Assembly: GCF_000150275.1 (NCBI RefSeq) | Contig: NW_002060948.1 | Coordinates: forward strand, 4,754,241 to 4,818,240 | Reading direction: 5' to 3' | DNA: 64,000 bases | Source of the DNA: Trichoplax adhaerens | Lineage: Eukaryota; Placozoa; Uniplacotomia; Trichoplacea; Trichoplacidae | Part shown: positions 26,901-39,364 of the stretch, in pieces | Numbering within the stretch: position 1 is the stretch's first letter | Layout: the number at the start of each line of letters is the position of its first letter | The notes under the pieces: generated by a model | Database searches by the model: none | What the model was told of the DNA's origin: nothing | The model's input: the letters and a program-made list of their open reading frames with translations, nothing else | Program-made: the position numbers and the translations under genes

Positions 26901-29509
26901 CATGCAGGTTATTGTTTTTTTAATTTTGACACTTACTTATATCTTGCCAAAGTAATGATTAAATCTGAAGCGTTTATAAAATAATCACTGCAGCCGGCTA
27001 ATGATAAAATTAAAATCTGAGAATAAATACTATAAATAAAAAGTGTTTTAAAGTATGATATAATTCATCCAGTCCTGAATAAGTTTTTCTATCAATAAAT
27101 CTAAAATTTGCCAATAGTTTTTAACGTAACCCCGATAATCAGTCTCGATGGTAACGGTTGGATGAACATACAAAATTATTTCATATTATGTACAAAGTAA
27201 ATTATTTACTATTTATAACTTGATGCGAGTTATTGAAAACTATAAACGAGGCTATCGCAGCTGTTAAGTATGAAAATTTCCTTTAACTTACCTTTAGAAA
27301 TCAAAGTGTTATTACTATAGCCTTTAAAGAATCATCAATTAAATGTAAAACTTGTGATAGTAAACACAAAAGATAAAATCCGTCTATAGTCGATTATGTA
27401 AAATCACCCAGTATAAAATTGGGCTCCTGATAGGTCGATTGCTTGATCTTACATTTAAGATAACTATAACGCTAGTTTAAAATTGTCCCTGAATTTAGAC
27501 CTAGAAAATTATAGAAGACAAATAATTTAGAATTGACTATTACAGCCTGTTTATACATAATCTAAATATAGATCATCAAATAAAACCTTTTATCTATGAT
27601 CTTAATGAATTTTTATCACAAATAAAATGTCTAGAAGGGCTAATTAATCAAATTGGTGAAGCGAAATTTTATAATAATTGCTGTTAACTTATTAATTCTT
27701 TATTTAAGGAGTATGAAATCGTTGAGAGAACTCACAAACTTAAGTACGTTTATTGAAATAAAAATTTCAAAATTTAATTCCTTATTTAACTGTTCATAAT
27801 GTACACAACGTTTCGCCATGATGTACGTATGGGCATAATAACATGTTTAATGCTTTACATAGAATCTGTTTAATTACTTTATAATAATTCATTAATTGTA
27901 AACACATACGACCAAAATAGCTCTAGAAATTATAAAGTACGCTGATTATTGCATGCAATAGAAGATAAACTTAACGAAATTTTTCCTGAATCATCCCTAA
28001 ATATAATAAGTTCAAAGTTTTAGCAATATCTTAGTACTTGTATAGCTACGTGTATTGATATAAAATAAAATGATAAGGGATATTAATTATACAATATCGA
28101 TAGGGGTAAAAGGAAACAAACAGTTTATTCCTAGACCAATCTTGCTGGGCTAGTCTATCAATATATGAACCCAGTAAATAGATAATACTAACTTTCTGTA
28201 GCAATTAGTTTAATTGAAAAAAGTTATCGATTGCGAGTGTTACGATCGAAGTATATAATGCAGGGTATGACTTTTAAAGCTATCAATATTGAATTACAGC
28301 CTAAATAACAATCATTGATCATAAAAGCAGACATTAGAAATATAAACCTTAACAGCATTGATTTATTAAACTAATGAACAGAATATTTTAAATTTCAATC
28401 AAGAAATTAGGTACTGTAATAATAAAAAGGGATTATGTAATCCATAACCATAACAATAAAAAAATGGAGGGAATAATATCCCGAGAGTATCTAAATAATG
28501 GTAATATAATAGTACTTCTATTATGCGAATATTAGTGCAATCGTAATAAAGTATATTAAATGATTTGTACTCAGAACTACTCCTGAAGTTCTGGTACTAT
28601 AATAATCTACCGTCTGACATTTTTATTTTCAAGATCTAACTTACTTTAAGCTGGCTATCTGAGCTTTAATTAGGCAGACAGCAATTTTTTTAATGCAATT
28701 CAAAACATATTGATTAATTTTATTAATTAATCATCTGAGCTATATTACAAATATAAATCTGCCAATAAGTATTATTTATATCTGCATTTGATATTAAGTT
28801 ACCATGGTGATCATAAAATGCCTGTAACATCGTAAACATTGAGCAACAACATTTCTTCTTAAATAAGCAAATCTGACTCTAGCAAGAGCAGATTATTAAA
28901 TATAGTAGACTTATAGAAAATTAGCATCCATGTCAATACTTGGTAAATTTTCATTCTCGTCTTAAAGATCGGCTATTATGAATTCATATACTGTCAGATG
29001 ATAAAGGATATTAAATATTAGAATAAAGTAATAAAGAAATCAGATATACCGAAGGGTAAGCCGCTATCATATTCATTCATTTATTACTGAGATTGTTCTC
29101 TTTTGGTAAAGATGGAAGTATTTCCTTTGTTAGCGCTATTTATTCTTAAATCGAATAGGACTATTACACCGTTATTAAATCACATGGACTAAAAATTCCT
29201 TGGAATTCATAAATACGAATATAATAGTGAGTTGCAAAACAAGCATTAAATAGACTGCTGAAGCTAATAGAACGAGAATTTCTATCAGAAAGGCTCATCC
29301 ATATTTGGAATATCAGTTGATATTTCCGGTAGGCTTATATAACAGTAAGTACAAAAATAACGATTAAGGTAGCGTAATACAATCGCTGCGAATAAGAATA
29401 GAATAAACAACTCTAGATTTAGCCAAAGTTTATAAATAACCCGATCCAAATCCATTTGGCAAGATACTAATTTTTACGATTGCAGTTCTCTTATGTTTAT
29501 CGTATTACA
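20984..29509. other. 8.5-kb stretch with no recognisable gene
   Basis: Very AT-rich sequence. No open frame above about 70 codons and no family motif were seen; the frame at 26027-26233 (minus) has no supporting feature. A TA run lies near 24640. No exon chain or repeat array was recognised. Long introns or 5' exons of the flanking receptors and non-coding RNAs cannot be excluded by eye. Confidence 0.5.
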
Positions 29510-30475
29510 ATGGAAAATGGAAACTCCAGAAATTCAACTAATAATTCGACATTTTTCGTTCACTTGTTAATCGCTTTCCGTGTATCGACGATTATCATTA
29601 GTATATTAATCGTTGCTATTAATCTCTTTTTCTTTCTCTTTATTATGTTTTGTAAAACGTTGAGAACACCGTCTAATGTTCTTATTCTGTCTATGAATTT
29701 ATCTTGCATTATTGCTGCTTTCACATTTATTTTACCTATTGCCATCGTTAGAGGTGTCAACATACCTTTAGTATGCATCATATTTTTGCCTCTTGGTGAC
29801 TCATCAGCACTCATGGTTAATATCCATGCATGCTTAATATGTCTAGAACATTATTTTTACTTGACACACCCGTTCCATTATCAACGCTATATATCGAACA
29901 AAGTAGTTATTGGTTGTTGTATCATATTATGGATTTTGGTTCTCGGATTAGTTACAGCTTTGTACGTCATGTTAGACAACTTGCAATGCCCAGATTGGAC
30001 TGCTAATTTAGCCCAGGATAGAAAAAGATTAATTATCTATACAGTTGTAGCATCGGTGATGACTGGTTTACCTTTAATAACTATGCTATATACTTATCTG
30101 AAATTACATTATTTTATATTACAACATTTAATACGAATTGATAGTGAAATCAGCCATTTTAACCGTGAAACCATCATTACTAGGAAGCATAAGGTTTTAA
30201 GAAGAATGCTATTCTTGCTAATCAACTTTTCTGTATGCTGGCTACCCATCTTAATAACTACATTAATTATCTTTAGATTTGGCTATAAATCCCAGATCTT
30301 AATTGCTATACGTAACATTAGTTTCGCTGTAACTTATCTATATTCATTAGCTGGCCCTTTAGGATACATTTTTTGCTGTCCAGATATCGCGAAAAAGTTG
30401 CGTCGATGGTGGGTAGCGATATGGTCTCATCGGGCTTGGCCTTCTTCAGCGAAGGTTGGTAATGTCGCTCGCTGA
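29510..30475 (+). CDS. Class A (rhodopsin-like) GPCR, single exon, orphan
   Basis: A 321-residue intronless seven-transmembrane receptor. The reading frame is open upstream to 29480, but 29510 is the first ATG, in MENGNSRNSTNNSTF, which carries N-glycosylation sites (NST twice), and it is the preferred start. Loop 1 reads KTLRTPSN, TM2 SMNLSCIIAAF, TM3 ends in CLEHYFYLTHPF, TM6 contains CWLPIL, and TM7/helix 8 reads AGPLGYIFCCPDIAKKL. The DRY motif is EHY, so the arginine normally essential for G-protein coupling is His. The TM2 aspartate is Cys and the Asn of NPxxY is Gly. The third loop IRIDSEISHFNRE is shared almost exactly with the receptor at 36974, so these two form a second subfamily separate from the 20006 receptor. 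Ligand unknown. Confidence 0.87.
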   Translation: MENGNSRNSTNNSTFFVHLLIAFRVSTIIISILIVAINLFFFLFIMFCKTLRTPSNVLILSMNLSCIIAAFTFILPIAIVRGVNIPLVCIIFLPLGDSSALMVNIHACLICLEHYFYLTHPFHYQRYISNKVVIGCCIILWILVLGLVTALYVMLDNLQCPDWTANLAQDRKRLIIYTVVASVMTGLPLITMLYTYLKLHYFILQHLIRIDSEISHFNRETIITRKHKVLRRMLFLLINFSVCWLPILITTLIIFRFGYKSQILIAIRNISFAVTYLYSLAGPLGYIFCCPDIAKKLRRWWVAIWSHRAWPSSAKVGNVAR

Positions 30476-31760
30476 GTTACTGATGTAAATTCATTGTGTT
30501 AATCGACTTGTATTCTGGTAAATCTTTGCCTCGTAGTCGATAATCCATTACTATATTGTATAAGGATATCACGGACCAATTTTAACTACAGTTCTAACTT
30601 TAAGCGGCCTTTACAATTTTTTAAATAAAATGCAATCAATTTTTTTTGGAGGTTTTATCATGTTATAAAGCGTGTTTAAGGTATACATATAGCATTTTAC
30701 TAAGTAGGAAAAATGTATTCATGATCGCTCATTTACTCAAAAGTATAGTGAGCATCTTTGTAAGATTTGTCTTAAATATGCAGTAGTTATTTTTACAACC
30801 TCAGGTCTTTTTCTTCAATCGATTATTTCTTTGTGTGATCATTTTCAATTATAGACATGAACTGTTCGTTAATTATTTATTTTGGACATTTACTATGGTA
30901 AACTTATTACATGTGGTAACTTTACTTTACAACTCGAAAGGATTGCTAAACAGGAATTTTTAGTATATAAACCTTAAGCTATCTTTACATAGTCGGTGGG
31001 TCACTGCTACAAGTGATGCCTTTTCTGTACAAAACCTGTAACTGAACGACCAGCGGCATTTGATAGCTAGATGCTGGCGACGAGCTACTGAAAATATCTA
31101 ATTTTATATTTTTGGCCGTTCGTAGCTTAGACAATTATGATTATAAACCGTATGTAACATCCTATACATTAAGCGACAACACTTCTCCTTGTTTAAGCTA
31201 AATTCGCATCGTAATAATTAGCAAATGCTAAAAATCAAACTTTATTTTTCGTAGTCCTTAATATCTAGAAATTATGCTATTGACAACTGGTATTAATCGA
31301 ACAGACTATTAATTGCATATGCTGAACTGAAGCACTTGTGATATTAAGAAAAGGAAATTGCTCATGGAAGTGGAAATAATTTGTTGTGGCTTTAACTAAA
31401 AATACGAAGCTAATATGCAGCATCTATTAAATATGCTTGGTTGTTTGCCATTAGTTAATTGTCTTAGGAAATTAAAGAATATTCAGTCAACTTTGACGAA
31501 AGTTATTCTACAGTTTACTTTTTAAATTTGACGTTTGAAACAATTATAAATTATGCAAATATTGCTATTGTCCAATATATATTATGCGGTCAGCATTAAT
31601 GATTATTGTCGAACATGACATGGTGGAAATTGATAAACATGTATGCAGCGAAAATTATACTCATTTGTCACACACCACTAGTGACAAAGTAGACTACACA
31701 CGCCAGTCCTTGCGGAGAACGCCACTTACTGACTTAAAGAGGCGAGATTAGCTATATCAC
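30476..31760. other. Non-coding stretch between GPCR gene and repeat element
   Basis: Nothing recognisable beyond the probable 3' untranslated region of the receptor. Immediately before 31761 the text TATATCAC mirrors the start of the adjoining element, forming a short palindrome. Confidence 0.45.
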
Positions 31761-32291
31761 TGTGATATATACCAATCACGAAATTCCAAATTTTAGAAAA
31801 ATAAGGGCTTTATTGAATCTTATACAAAGATTAATTACACAGCTCTACTCTAGCCGAATACTACTACTAAAGACTTCTACAACGAACTAACAGAATAATC
31901 TAAAGTTGCATGCTTTTATACCTTCCATAGCATTCGCAGCTACAATCCGCATGGCAACCTTTTACCTTATTTTACACATAGTTAAATTATTCTTAGTAAG
32001 ACTATTCTACTGCGGACCATCATTAACCCAATATGGATACGACTACAGTACTTACGTAGACATTATTCACACCAGCCAAAGTACAATGAATTAACCATAT
32101 CCTAATATATGATTTACAGTTCTATTTTTACCTATAGCCATATTAGTAACTCAACAGCTTACTGTATATAGTCATCTGTACTCTAGCATAGAGTCTCTAC
32201 CACTACAGTCTATAGTTGCAGCTACCAAATATCTCTTAGGATAAATATCTACCGTACATTATACTACACATGGCTAACAGTCTACAATCAC
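31761..32291 (+). mobile_element. Copy 1 of a ~530-bp element with TGTGAT/ATCACA ends
   Basis: This segment repeats almost letter for letter at 34938-35470. It begins TGTGATATATACC and ends ACAATCAC(A), which gives six-base inverted termini. Both copies carry a 62-codon open frame (31906-32094 here) with only a few amino-acid differences between copies; the frame has no recognised domain and may be fortuitous. No flanking duplication was found around this copy. The strand is assigned arbitrarily. Confidence 0.7.
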
Positions 32292-32499
32292 AATACTAAG
32301 TTACATTACAATCACCAAATAATTCAGTTCCGATGACCGAATGCTATAGTGTATTTATAGTGTCACTGATAGTGTAGATAAGGTAGTCAGAGATTTACTA
32401 CTATTTATTACTGAAGAAATCTTGGCACCCAAGATTATAGTCTTTACAATTCAATAGCAATTGATAAACTAGTTGGCTATCTAACGGACTAACTAACTA

Positions 32500-33760
32500 A
32501 AAAGGGGTCTTCAGGCACCAGCCTTTTATAGTCTCGTCAGAAACTCCTAGTGCACATAAAGTAAAACTATCCTTCTAAAGTTATATGAAACTTATTCAAA
32601 ATTTTTACGCAGCAATTGTTAGCGGTAACGATAGCGTCTGTTTTTTGTATGCTCTCAGTCAACTGAAGCGAGATCGGCAGCTAAGCTTCCACGTGAATAT
32701 CTACCTTTATTCTGATTTCTCACCTCCTTATATACTGCACAATACAGTACCTATACTGATCTAGTACGGAACAGAACTAGTGCCGTTAAGCTCTGTCACG
32801 TTCTGTAATAGTTACATAATTAGTATGTTACCTTCTTTCTATATATGGTTAAATATCACGATGTTATTATCACGTCATGTGTATATAGATGTAGTTATGG
32901 TACTATATTAAGCTTATCTATGTATGTATTCCCATGTTGCCATACTCGGTATGATATCCTATTTGTAATGTCTAAACTAGGGAAATCTTTCTCTTAGTGA
33001 TGATCTTGTGATCTACGCCAGTAGATCAAAGGTCACAATAAAGAAAGTATATAAACTCATTATTTTAACAATAAAGTTAGTTCTTCAACTTAATTACTGG
33101 GTCTCCTCGCTGAGTGCAGATCTAGTACTTGTTACAAAATTTGGAAGTTGTAACAAGCTCTGATAAGTTTGCAACACAACCGGTATGAATACAATACAAG
33201 AAATCATATAATTAGATACAGAGACGCTAGTAAATCCGTAACAGCAATATTTAGGCATAATCTGATATGCGATATAATCGTGAAATGGATTACGGTTTAT
33301 ATAGTCAGTCTAGACGGATATAGGAAAATTAATCTTATATTCAGATAGAAACCACAAGAGTAAATAGTAGGATGGTGACACCGGTCGGGACAGGATCAGT
33401 GATGTCCAGGATAGTATATGAAGGCGATAGGATAATGGAATGCTATTAGTGGACAAAAATAAAGTATATGAAATATACTCATATATGGAGTTGTTAGTAA
33501 TAGCCTTCAGTGAGAAGATGAAATGCTCAGGTAGTGTGATACCACAAGGTCTCATTAATGAAGGATTGACTAAGAAGAGCAGTTGACAAACATATTAATC
33601 AATATGTATAGTAAGTATATAAAAGACTTATTTATTTCTTAAGAAAACCAGTCTGAGTTCTAGCGGTGTACTCAATTACGTTGTCTAATTGCTACTACCG
33701 TTATTTCAGCAATAAAAATTTAACTGATAAACTGTTTTTATCCACTGGGATTGGAGGGCA
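32500..33760 (+). mobile_element. Possible LTR-retrotransposon remnant
   Basis: About 32650-33110 reads like an LTR: a promoter-like AT-rich part, then CAATAAAGTTAGTT at about 33068 and GGTCTCCTCGCTGAG at about 33100. Downstream, 33400-33600 has a broken plus-strand open frame (fragment MELLVIAFSEKMKCS) with several stops upstream of it. A similar AATAAAGTTAGTT occurs in the minus-strand segment at 18.15-18.58 kb. No reverse transcriptase, integrase or matching second LTR was identified, so the call is tentative and the limits are approximate. Confidence 0.25.
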
Positions 33761-34908
33761 CTTCTTATGAGATTTGTCATTAGTGTAGGAAAAGGATAAG
33801 GTAGTTTAATAAACAAACTTTTGTGTAGAAGACCAGAAATGTCCAACATGACTAGCTTCCGATAAAATCAGAGTATATTACAGATTGTCTATTTAAGTAT
33901 CGATGTAATATGATTATTATTTATTTATCTAACATTAAAAAATGACTGATTTCGCGTCCAGCCTCTTTCATATATATGTTTGCATAAATAATTATGGCAA
34001 AAATCTAAGATATTTACTATTATGACCTTACAGTTATAAACAAATGGAATATCTAAATTAAGAAAATATTTTAGCAACGACATTGTTTAACGTTGAAGAC
34101 AATATTTACAAATGTCCGTTCGTGAAATAAAATAAAAGACATCAATTAATATGCCTTCCTCATTCTCTTATTAAAATTTAAGATGCAGCTATAACTTTAA
34201 TAGCTAGAAAATGAAATGAACTTTTCGTTATTATGTAACACTAAATACGTTTTTGTTACGTTTTCGAAACTCTTCTACTTTGTAACAGCGAAGATTTGCT
34301 AAATATCTTCAGACGAGTCTAGTAGAGCTAGAATATTGAGCTAAATTTTATTTTCCCTACTATAGCGTTATACCGTCGAACAAATCTAACGGTTTACTAA
34401 CCACATATTGCAAATACCAACGAGGGTGATAACATTCTTACAAATAAGATAACAGCCGATAATCAATTTTATAACAAATGATAACATATCAGAAACGTAT
34501 TCAGGCAACTATTTCATCTACAACCTCTTTTATGAACTTACATACCGCAAGTTTTATGCGTAAGTGATTCTGCTACTATAGTCAGACAGAGTAAGTTAAA
34601 TTTGTAGAAAGCTTATACTATTGAGACAGTATCAACATAACTAATGAAAATCGCATTTCGTAACAGTTTGTTAACAATCCTTTTATCATATCTCATTTAT
34701 TGTGAATCGGTACATATAAACTGCAAACTAAATTGAAAGGTTAAACTATTGTCTAAGATACCATATTCTAATTGAAGAAACTTCATATCAAATATTTTCT
34801 CCATAATTGTACGCCGATAATTTTAATCTGTTTACACGAGGTACTTACAATAGCTATAGCCTAAATCATTCTAGATGAAGTGATAGTATCTGACTTACGC
34901 AATCAGTA
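33761..34908. other. Non-coding stretch
   Basis: AT-rich sequence in which no gene, repeat array or element could be recognised. Confidence 0.45.
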
Positions 34909-35499
34909 AAACGTATGAAGTACAATTTTTATATGCATGTGATATATACCAATCACGAGATTCCAAATTTTAGAAAAATAAGGGCTTTTATTGAATCTTA
35001 TACAAAGATTAACTACACAGCTCTACTCTAGCCGAATACTACTACTAAAGACTTCTACAACGAACTAACAGAATAATCTAAAGTTGCATGCTTTTATACT
35101 TTCCGTAGCATTCGCAGCTACAATCCGCATGGCAACCTTTTACCTTATTTTACACATAGTTAAATTATTCTTAGTAAGACTATTCTACTGCGGACCATCA
35201 TTAATCCAATATGGATACGACTACAGTACTTACGTAGACATTATTCACACCAGCCAAAGTACAATGAATTAACCATATCCTAATATATGATTTACAGTTC
35301 TATTTTTACCTATAGCCATATTAGTAACTCAACAGCTTACTGTATATAGTCATCTGTACTCTAGCATAGAAGTCTCTACCACTACAGTCTATAGTTACAG
35401 CTACCAAATATCTCTTAGGATAAATATCTACCGTACATTATACTAAAGATGGCTAACAGTCTACAATCACAAACGTATGAAGTACAATTTTTATATGCA
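34909..35499 (+). mobile_element. Copy 2 of the ~530-bp element with a 29-bp flanking direct repeat
   Basis: The element body is 34938-35470 and is nearly identical to 31761-32291; small differences include one extra T in the GGGCTTTTATTG stretch and one extra A in GCATAGAAGTCTC. It is flanked by an identical 29-base direct repeat at 34909-34937 and 35471-35499, beginning AAACGTATGAAG and ending TTATATGCA. That is what a target-site duplication from a recent insertion would look like, although 29 bases is long for one. Termini read TGTGAT and ATCAC(A). The open frame at 35084-35272 corresponds to the one in copy 1. No transposase is encoded, so it would be non-autonomous. Confidence 0.75.
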
Positions 35500-36973
35500 G
35501 CTCATAGGATTAGTTAAATTCTATTTCATACAAGGCTACTAAAAGCACTAAAAGATAAAGTAATCTATTCATTCACCAAATCTTATTAAATTGAAGGGAT
35601 AATTTCTGTTTGCAACATAATAAAATTGCGGTAAATATACGGAATATTCTCGCGTAATTCCATACTTTACGATTAACATATTGGCGGTAAAGATTTTCTT
35701 AATTCATTAATCTGTTATATACGAAAATAGTCATTGGGTTATGCTTCTTTTCCTTATATAACAGCGATTTTATCGATATAAATTTTAAATTTTAGCCAGT
35801 TTTTAAACGTCAAGTAATAAAATGTAGATAACAGTATTGGACTATCCCTAACAGCCAAAACGCTGGCAAACTTAAACAATTATGCACAGTATTCCTAATC
35901 AAAAATTGCTGCATAACGGATAGTTTAGATTTAAATCAGTTTCGATAGCCTTTATTTACAGATATTAGCGAATTTTCAGTGCACATAAAGAAATAGTTTA
36001 AAGATATATACTGTATTTAAGGTGCAATAATATTTATATATCAAGCAGCTTCCCTACTTGATTGTAATCTCATGTAACTGTCTAAAATTAATCATAATTC
36101 TTTATGCAAGAAAATCAAAAACGTGGACATTGATAAAGTAATGTAGCAAAGAGTATCCGTTTTGTCTTTTATGATCTAAGCTTTCTTGTGGCACGTCTTT
36201 CAGTTATAGATTTTTCTTAATCCTCCAAATAGTCTGTATATAATAGTAATGTGTATACAATGCTAAAATATTGTACTTGCTAATGCTAAAGCATTTATTG
36301 CCCTATTTTATCAGTTATGTACACTAATTATAAAGTCTATAACTTGCTAGTATAATTAATTAAGTAAAGTAGGTTTTGCATACTTTGTTTTTATATAAAT
36401 TCTATTAGTTGAGCAATGCAGTATTGCTGCTTTCAAAACTATCCAATTTTCCGGGCAATATAGGGTTCGATGTTAAATTTTTATGTTTAGCATAATAGAT
36501 GTTTTAATGTTTAATTTCAATATTTAATACTATTATTGCATTATTTACTTCGTGCAACACATCAATTGGCAAACTAATTCCCATATTAAATTATTCTAGA
36601 CTACAGAATGAGAAACGCCAATAAGGATCAAGATGGATCTTATTCATAAGAAATCAATATTGTAATTTTGTCACTTTAATATATCCAATTATCATCAGCC
36701 CATTTAAATATGCGACAATATAGAAAGATATAGACTCTACGCTTGATATAGGATATATAAATTATGGTCTAATATATATCTTACATTCATCCGGCATTTT
36801 CTTTGTAAATCTTTTTCAGTATCAGCTGGCATGTAAAAGAATTTTATTGTGGCGATTCCGATAAAAATCTATTATCTACAAAAGTAAAACCTTCTTGTAA
36901 AGAATTCGGTTAACCATTATATTGTCAACAAAGATATTTCTCCTTTAGATCTCGTGAACTAACTGCTACAAAA
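35500..36973. other. Non-coding stretch upstream of the third GPCR gene
   Basis: No open frame or motif could be supported. It should contain the promoter and 5' untranslated region of the receptor at 36974. Confidence 0.45.
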
Positions 36974-37906
36974 ATGAATAACGTAACAGTTTCAGTTGAA
37001 ACTTACGATGCGCTATCGGTCGTATTTCGGATATTTACTATATCTGTAGGTTCTGCAATACTGGTGAGTGATGCATTTTTATTCGTATTTATTTTGTCGT
37101 ACAAGAGTTTAAGAACTCCGTCGAATTTGGTGGTAGTCTCTATGGTTGTAGCTTCAATAATGATGGCAATCACCTTTGTTCTACCAATGGCTATATTTAT
37201 AGATACGACAGGAGAAATATCCAACGATATGATATGTGCTATATTAATGCCTCAAGGTGAATGTTCGTGCCTTATTGTCAATATTCATAACTGCTTACTA
37301 TGCATCGAACGCTATCTCTATCTCATTCATCCTTTCTTCCATCAACGATTTATTAGTAGTAAATTCGTAGTAATAACTATTGCAGCCATTTGGATCTTGA
37401 GTACTTCTTTGATCTATCTGATCCGTGGTGTTACTAAAGAATTAAATTACCCTGATTGGAGAATTGATTCCGAAAAATCTCATCAACATCTCACTACTTT
37501 AAGTATTTTCGGGGCCCTGATGATTGGCCTTCCGCTGTTAACAATGATTACAACCTACAGCAGATTGCTTTACTTCATATCGCAACACGTTAAACGTATA
37601 GATAGTGAAGTAAGTCAATTTAATGGAGAAGTTGTTCCTAGTAATAGACGCCGATCTATGGCAAAAATGATTTTCTTAATTGGTATATTTACGCTGTGTT
37701 GGCTACCATTCTTCATATATATTGTATTGAATTTCATTTTAGGTGTCTATTCCGAGATATTAAATGTTATACGTAGTCTCAGCATAGCTATAGTTTCTCT
37801 GTATGCATTAATAGGGCCTCTATGCTATGTTTCTTGCTGTCCTGATATCACAAGTAAGTTAAGAGCTTGGAGAAAGAAACATTACTCTACCAGCTGCAAA
37901 CTTTAA
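36974..37906 (+). CDS. Class A (rhodopsin-like) GPCR, single exon, orphan
   Basis: A 310-residue intronless seven-transmembrane receptor with ATG start and an N-glycosylation site (MNNVT). TM1 about 17-42, loop 1 KSLRTPSN, TM2 SMVVASIMMAI, TM3 ending CIERYLYLIHPFF, TM4 about 133-152, TM5 about 180-205, third loop KRIDSEVSQFNGE, TM6 with CWLPFF, TM7 into GPLCYVSCCPDI and a short basic tail. Of the three intact receptors this is the only one with a canonical ERY motif, and it also has CWLP, so it is the best candidate for ordinary G-protein coupling. The TM2 aspartate is Ser and NPxxY reads GPLCY. It is a paralogue of the 29510 receptor. The ligand cannot be inferred. Confidence 0.88.
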   Translation: MNNVTVSVETYDALSVVFRIFTISVGSAILVSDAFLFVFILSYKSLRTPSNLVVVSMVVASIMMAITFVLPMAIFIDTTGEISNDMICAILMPQGECSCLIVNIHNCLLCIERYLYLIHPFFHQRFISSKFVVITIAAIWILSTSLIYLIRGVTKELNYPDWRIDSEKSHQHLTTLSIFGALMIGLPLLTMITTYSRLLYFISQHVKRIDSEVSQFNGEVVPSNRRRSMAKMIFLIGIFTLCWLPFFIYIVLNFILGVYSEILNVIRSLSIAIVSLYALIGPLCYVSCCPDITSKLRAWRKKHYSTSCKL

Positions 37907-39364
37907 ATTACCTTTATTCAAATATACGCTTCCTGGTTGGTAGTGATTAACAAATAACAATATTTAGCGGATTTAGGTATTTTTAGTATTATGCTACATT
38001 ACGTAAAATGATTGTAGTAATATGGCTAAGTAATAGATTGTTTAAGCAAAAATTCTACACAATTGTAAATCTTTTTACTCTTACTTAAAGAAATAAATCG
38101 ATGATCAATCTCTACAAAGCCTACATATTGTTGCATCAAATTTTCATATAATGATGAGTTTTTCACCTTACTTATAAATTACGACCTATACTACCTGAGG
38201 ATGTAAACGTCTTAGCGGTATCTATAAAATAATAATTATATTCTTTACCGGAAAATAGTTTTTCAATACTAATAGAAATATTCGGCTAGATACCATTTAT
38301 AATTTAGTACATTATTAACGGCGCGGCGCTAAGCTATTTTTATATCTGAAAGTATTACTATGACAGTAGGATTCGAAGTTAGACGAAACCTATAATCACG
38401 ATTCCTGATTGCCGAAATAGGTATCGCAGTCTAATGTGTTAGGTCAAATTAAATCGTAAACAAATAATAGTACACATCTTACTAGTAATCTATACCTAGA
38501 GCTAATTCTAATTTATTAATTAAACGACTAATTATTTGCTATAAAATGTTAACAGTATACGAAAATAGTTATATAATCTATCATCAAAGTGATGAGTTAT
38601 CTAGTGTTAGGAACGAAGTCTCCAGCTGATCATGATGGATGATGCAATCTTAAAACTATTATACGCTTTAGTAAGAACACTTAAATATTATATAATCGGA
38701 ACAAAAGCGACTATTTCAACAATATTTACAGGCACTGTAGTGAAATGGCTGTAATTAAATGCCTGCATTATCATACCTGTATAATCGTACAGCTTCTATT
38801 AATTATCCTTGCCCTTGTCTTAAAACTTGCGTCCATTTCAAACAAAACAGAAACGATTACCCGTACTATCGAGAAAATTTATCTAATTTTAGGATTGAAT
38901 AAGCATATATCTCCTGATAGTTATTTACGTGGATTTATTGGCCATTTGAATAGTCACAAGCATTATATGAACTATTTTAATTGGCCCATTAAAGTATTAT
39001 TCTAGTCACCGTTGGTTCAACAACTTTCTGTAGAAAAATTTTTTATGAATCCATAATTAAAGAGGTGTAGTTTACATTGCCTCTCTATTTGAATTCTTTG
39101 CTAACAAGCAGTACTATAATTCTCATAAACATTTAAAATTTCGCAAGGCATAAATATTATCATCAAAACGCCAATAAAAGTATAGTTTATAAACTGTTCT
39201 AGATTACCTCGAATAAGTAATTCATATCTTCACTAAATAACATCCAAATGCAGAACCATACGCTGATATGATAATGTTTACTAGGTTTAAATACAGCTAA
39301 TAGGTTGCTTCTAACGGAAAAAATTGATTTTAGGCTGTGCATATTATGACATAGAATTGTATAT
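37907..39364. other. Non-coding stretch with one unsupported small open frame
   Basis: The only notable frame is 38745-39005 (plus), 86 codons starting with ATG. It has a hydrophobic segment (IIVQLLLIILALVLKL) near the N-terminus that could be a signal anchor. No homologue is recognised, and a chance frame in AT-rich DNA is equally possible. Confidence 0.35.

Noticed and set aside
29560-29814. Minus-strand frame inside the second intact GPCR gene, and the similar one at 37003-37224
   Set aside because: Both are antisense shadows of hydrophobic receptor segments.
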